DNA from: an uncultured Demequina sp.
Lineage (GTDB): Bacteria > Actinomycetota > Actinomycetes > Actinomycetales > Demequinaceae
DNA length: 37,594 nucleotides
Assembly: GCA_937925595.1 (NCBI GenBank)
Contig: CALALQ010000410.1
Span: 1 to 37,594 of the forward strand
Direction of reading: 5' to 3'
Shown: positions 36,841-37,594 of the stretch, piece after piece
Position numbering within the stretch: the stretch's first letter is position 1
Layout: the number at the start of each line of letters is the position of its first letter
The notes under the pieces: generated by a model
Seen by the model: the letters and a program-made list of their open reading frames with translations, nothing else
What the model was told of the DNA's origin: nothing
The model's database searches: none
Made by a program: the position numbers and the translations under genes

Positions 36841-36854
36841 ATAATGTCCATTAT
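36841..36854. promoter_or_regulatory. AT-rich palindrome, possible operator
   Basis: ATAATG-TC-CATTAT is a perfect 6+2+6 dyad in otherwise GC-rich DNA, 112 nt before the acetyltransferase start. A partial direct repeat, ATAATGTCC followed by ATTATGTCA, overlaps it. A regulator cannot be named. The rest of the gap 36808-36965 holds only the stem-loop and the TGGTGGATT repeats. Confidence 0.4.
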
Positions 36855-36922
36855 GTCATTACTGACGGAACTCACGTGGGCGAGTCCTCACCGCACCCTC
36901 TCCCCACGTGGTGCACTACTCG

Positions 36923-36945
36923 TGGTGGATTCCACATGGTGGATT
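36923..36945 (+). repeat. Two direct copies of TGGTGGATT
   Basis: TGGTGGATT occurs at 36923-36931 and 36937-36945, period 14. The same core is in all three inner repeats of the element at 27356-27501. This may be a fragment of that repeat family upstream of the acetyltransferase gene. Confidence 0.5.
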
Positions 36946-36951
36946 GCGCGC

Positions 36952-36957
36952 TAGCCT
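36952..36957 (+). promoter_or_regulatory. -10-like box TAGCCT for the acetyltransferase gene
   Basis: TAGCCT lies 8 nt before the ATG at 36966 with no Shine-Dalgarno, so a leaderless transcript is likely. Confidence 0.4.
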
Positions 36958-36965
36958 CGTGAGCC

Positions 36966-37409
36966 ATGACGCTCATCCGACCGATCGGCAGTGATGACCG
37001 CGCTGCCTGGCAGCCGCTGTGGGACGCGTACGTCGAGTTCTACGAATCGACAGTCCCCGCAGAAGTCACTGACAGCACGTTTGCGCGGCTCGTCGAGGGC
37101 GCGGAGCTTCACGGCGCGATCGCATGGGATGACGACGGTCAGGCTCTCGGCCTGGTTCACTGGCTGTTCCACCCGGCCACCTGGTCCACAGGCACGTACT
37201 GCTACCTCGAGGACCTCTTTGTCTCCCGCGCAGCCCGCGGCAAGGGAGTGGCCAGGGCGCTCATTGAGCACGTCAACAAAGCGGCGCGAGCCACAGGCTC
37301 AGACAAGGTGTACTGGCTCACCCACGAGACCAATGTGACGGCTCAGGCGCTGTATGACCGCGTAGCGACAAAGAGCGGTTTCATCCACTACCAGCAGTCC
37401 CTGCGCTGA
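36966..37409 (+). CDS. GNAT-family N-acetyltransferase
   Basis: Acetyltransferase using acetyl-CoA; the acceptor is unknown. The 147-residue protein starts TLIRPIGSDDRAAWQPLWDAY, as usual in this family, and has the acetyl-CoA loop in LFVSRAARGKGVARALIEHV (about 75-94, RGKGVA being the pyrophosphate-binding motif). The C-terminus WLTHETNVTAQALYDRVATKSGF contains the usual tyrosine. It is a single gene, with no operon partner, and faces the next gene end to end. The likeness to small single-domain GNAT proteins is clear, but no specific function can be given. Confidence 0.88.
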   Translation: MTLIRPIGSDDRAAWQPLWDAYVEFYESTVPAEVTDSTFARLVEGAELHGAIAWDDDGQALGLVHWLFHPATWSTGTYCYLEDLFVSRAARGKGVARALIEHVNKAARATGSDKVYWLTHETNVTAQALYDRVATKSGFIHYQQSLR

Positions 37410-37415
37410 CCCGCC

Positions 37416-37594
37416 CTAGGCGAATGTGACCTCTTCAGTCTTCTTGACGGCCGCGGTGCGCCCTGGGGCGGCCTGGAATTGCCAGTACAGATTGGTGTGC
37501 GAGATCACCACGTCCGGCGGCGGCGCACCCCACTCGGTCAGGTCCTCCGTGGTGTGCGCGTCGCTGACCAAAGTCACATCATAACCCCTGGTAA
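37416..37594 (-). CDS. Isochorismatase-family cysteine hydrolase, C-terminal end (partial)
   Basis: On the minus strand the open frame enters from the window edge and ends at a TAG at 37418-37416, giving the last 58 residues. They read TRGYDVTLVSDAHTT, then a loop GAPPPDVVISHTNLYW and a tail RTAAVKKTEEVTFA, matching the end of isochorismatase-like cysteine hydrolases such as nicotinamidases and pyrazinamidases, where the catalytic cysteine lies before this part. That cysteine is outside the window, so activity cannot be judged. It is convergent with the acetyltransferase gene. Confidence 0.7.
   Translation of the reverse strand, partial: TRGYDVTLVSDAHTTEDLTEWGAPPPDVVISHTNLYWQFQAAPGRTAAVKKTEEVTFA

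Overview
The window is high-GC, gene-dense DNA from an actinobacterium, most likely of the order Micrococcales. The support is a set of actinobacterial markers: an mIHF-type integration host factor, RbpA, the PafB/PafC WYL pair followed by tatA-tatC and the Ski2-like helicase HelY, a PriA without helicase motifs, and Lnt next to a polyprenol-phosphate mannosyltransferase. The genus cannot be fixed from this sequence alone. Nearly every gene lies on the + strand, and many neighbours overlap by 4 bases (GTGA or ATGA) or abut, implying long translationally coupled operons. Almost the whole window is core metabolism and information processing. I see no tRNA, rRNA, CRISPR array, transposase or phage gene.

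Layout: a partial minus-strand membrane protein (1-511); aroQ, efp, nusB (639-2090); the pyrimidine operon pyrR-pyrB-pyrC-carA-carB-pyrF (2160-10299), preceded by a leader hairpin that matches a PyrR-binding loop and hides the pyrR ribosome binding site; mihF, gmk, rpoZ, coaBC, metK, priA, fmt, rsmB, rpe (10316-19004); the riboflavin genes ribD-ribE-ribBA-ribH (18997-22311); hisE and hisG (22400-23529); pafB, pafC, tatA, tatC and a lipid kinase (23532-27354); a 146-bp palindromic repeat element (27356-27501); helY, lnt and dpm1 (27554-32578); then, on the minus strand, rbpA with a SigR/SigH-type promoter; a divergent pair of an EamA transporter and a MarR/PecS-type regulator with two operator-like palindromes between them, the regulator being followed by a UvrA-like ATPase (32987-36807); a GNAT acetyltransferase (36966-37409); and the 3' end of an isochorismatase-family hydrolase on the minus strand (37416-37594).

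How the parts work together: PyrR to PyrF make UMP (PyrD and PyrE are not in the window), and Gmk serves guanine nucleotide supply. RibD, RibE, RibBA and RibH form a complete GTP-to-riboflavin set apart from the phosphatase step. EF-P, NusB, RsmB and Fmt serve translation and rRNA maturation. RpoZ and RbpA belong to RNA polymerase. TatA and TatC export folded proteins, and Lnt and Dpm1 act on lipoproteins and mannosylation.

The most unusual signals are regulatory or non-coding: the compound inverted repeat at 27356-27501, with related motifs at 22328 and 36923; a recurrent TANNNT box 6-8 nt before start codons, which implies many leaderless mRNAs and in three cases is built from the stop codon of the gene before; and the PecS-PecM-like divergon with an attached UvrA paralogue. 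No stretch longer than about 200 bases lacks a gene.
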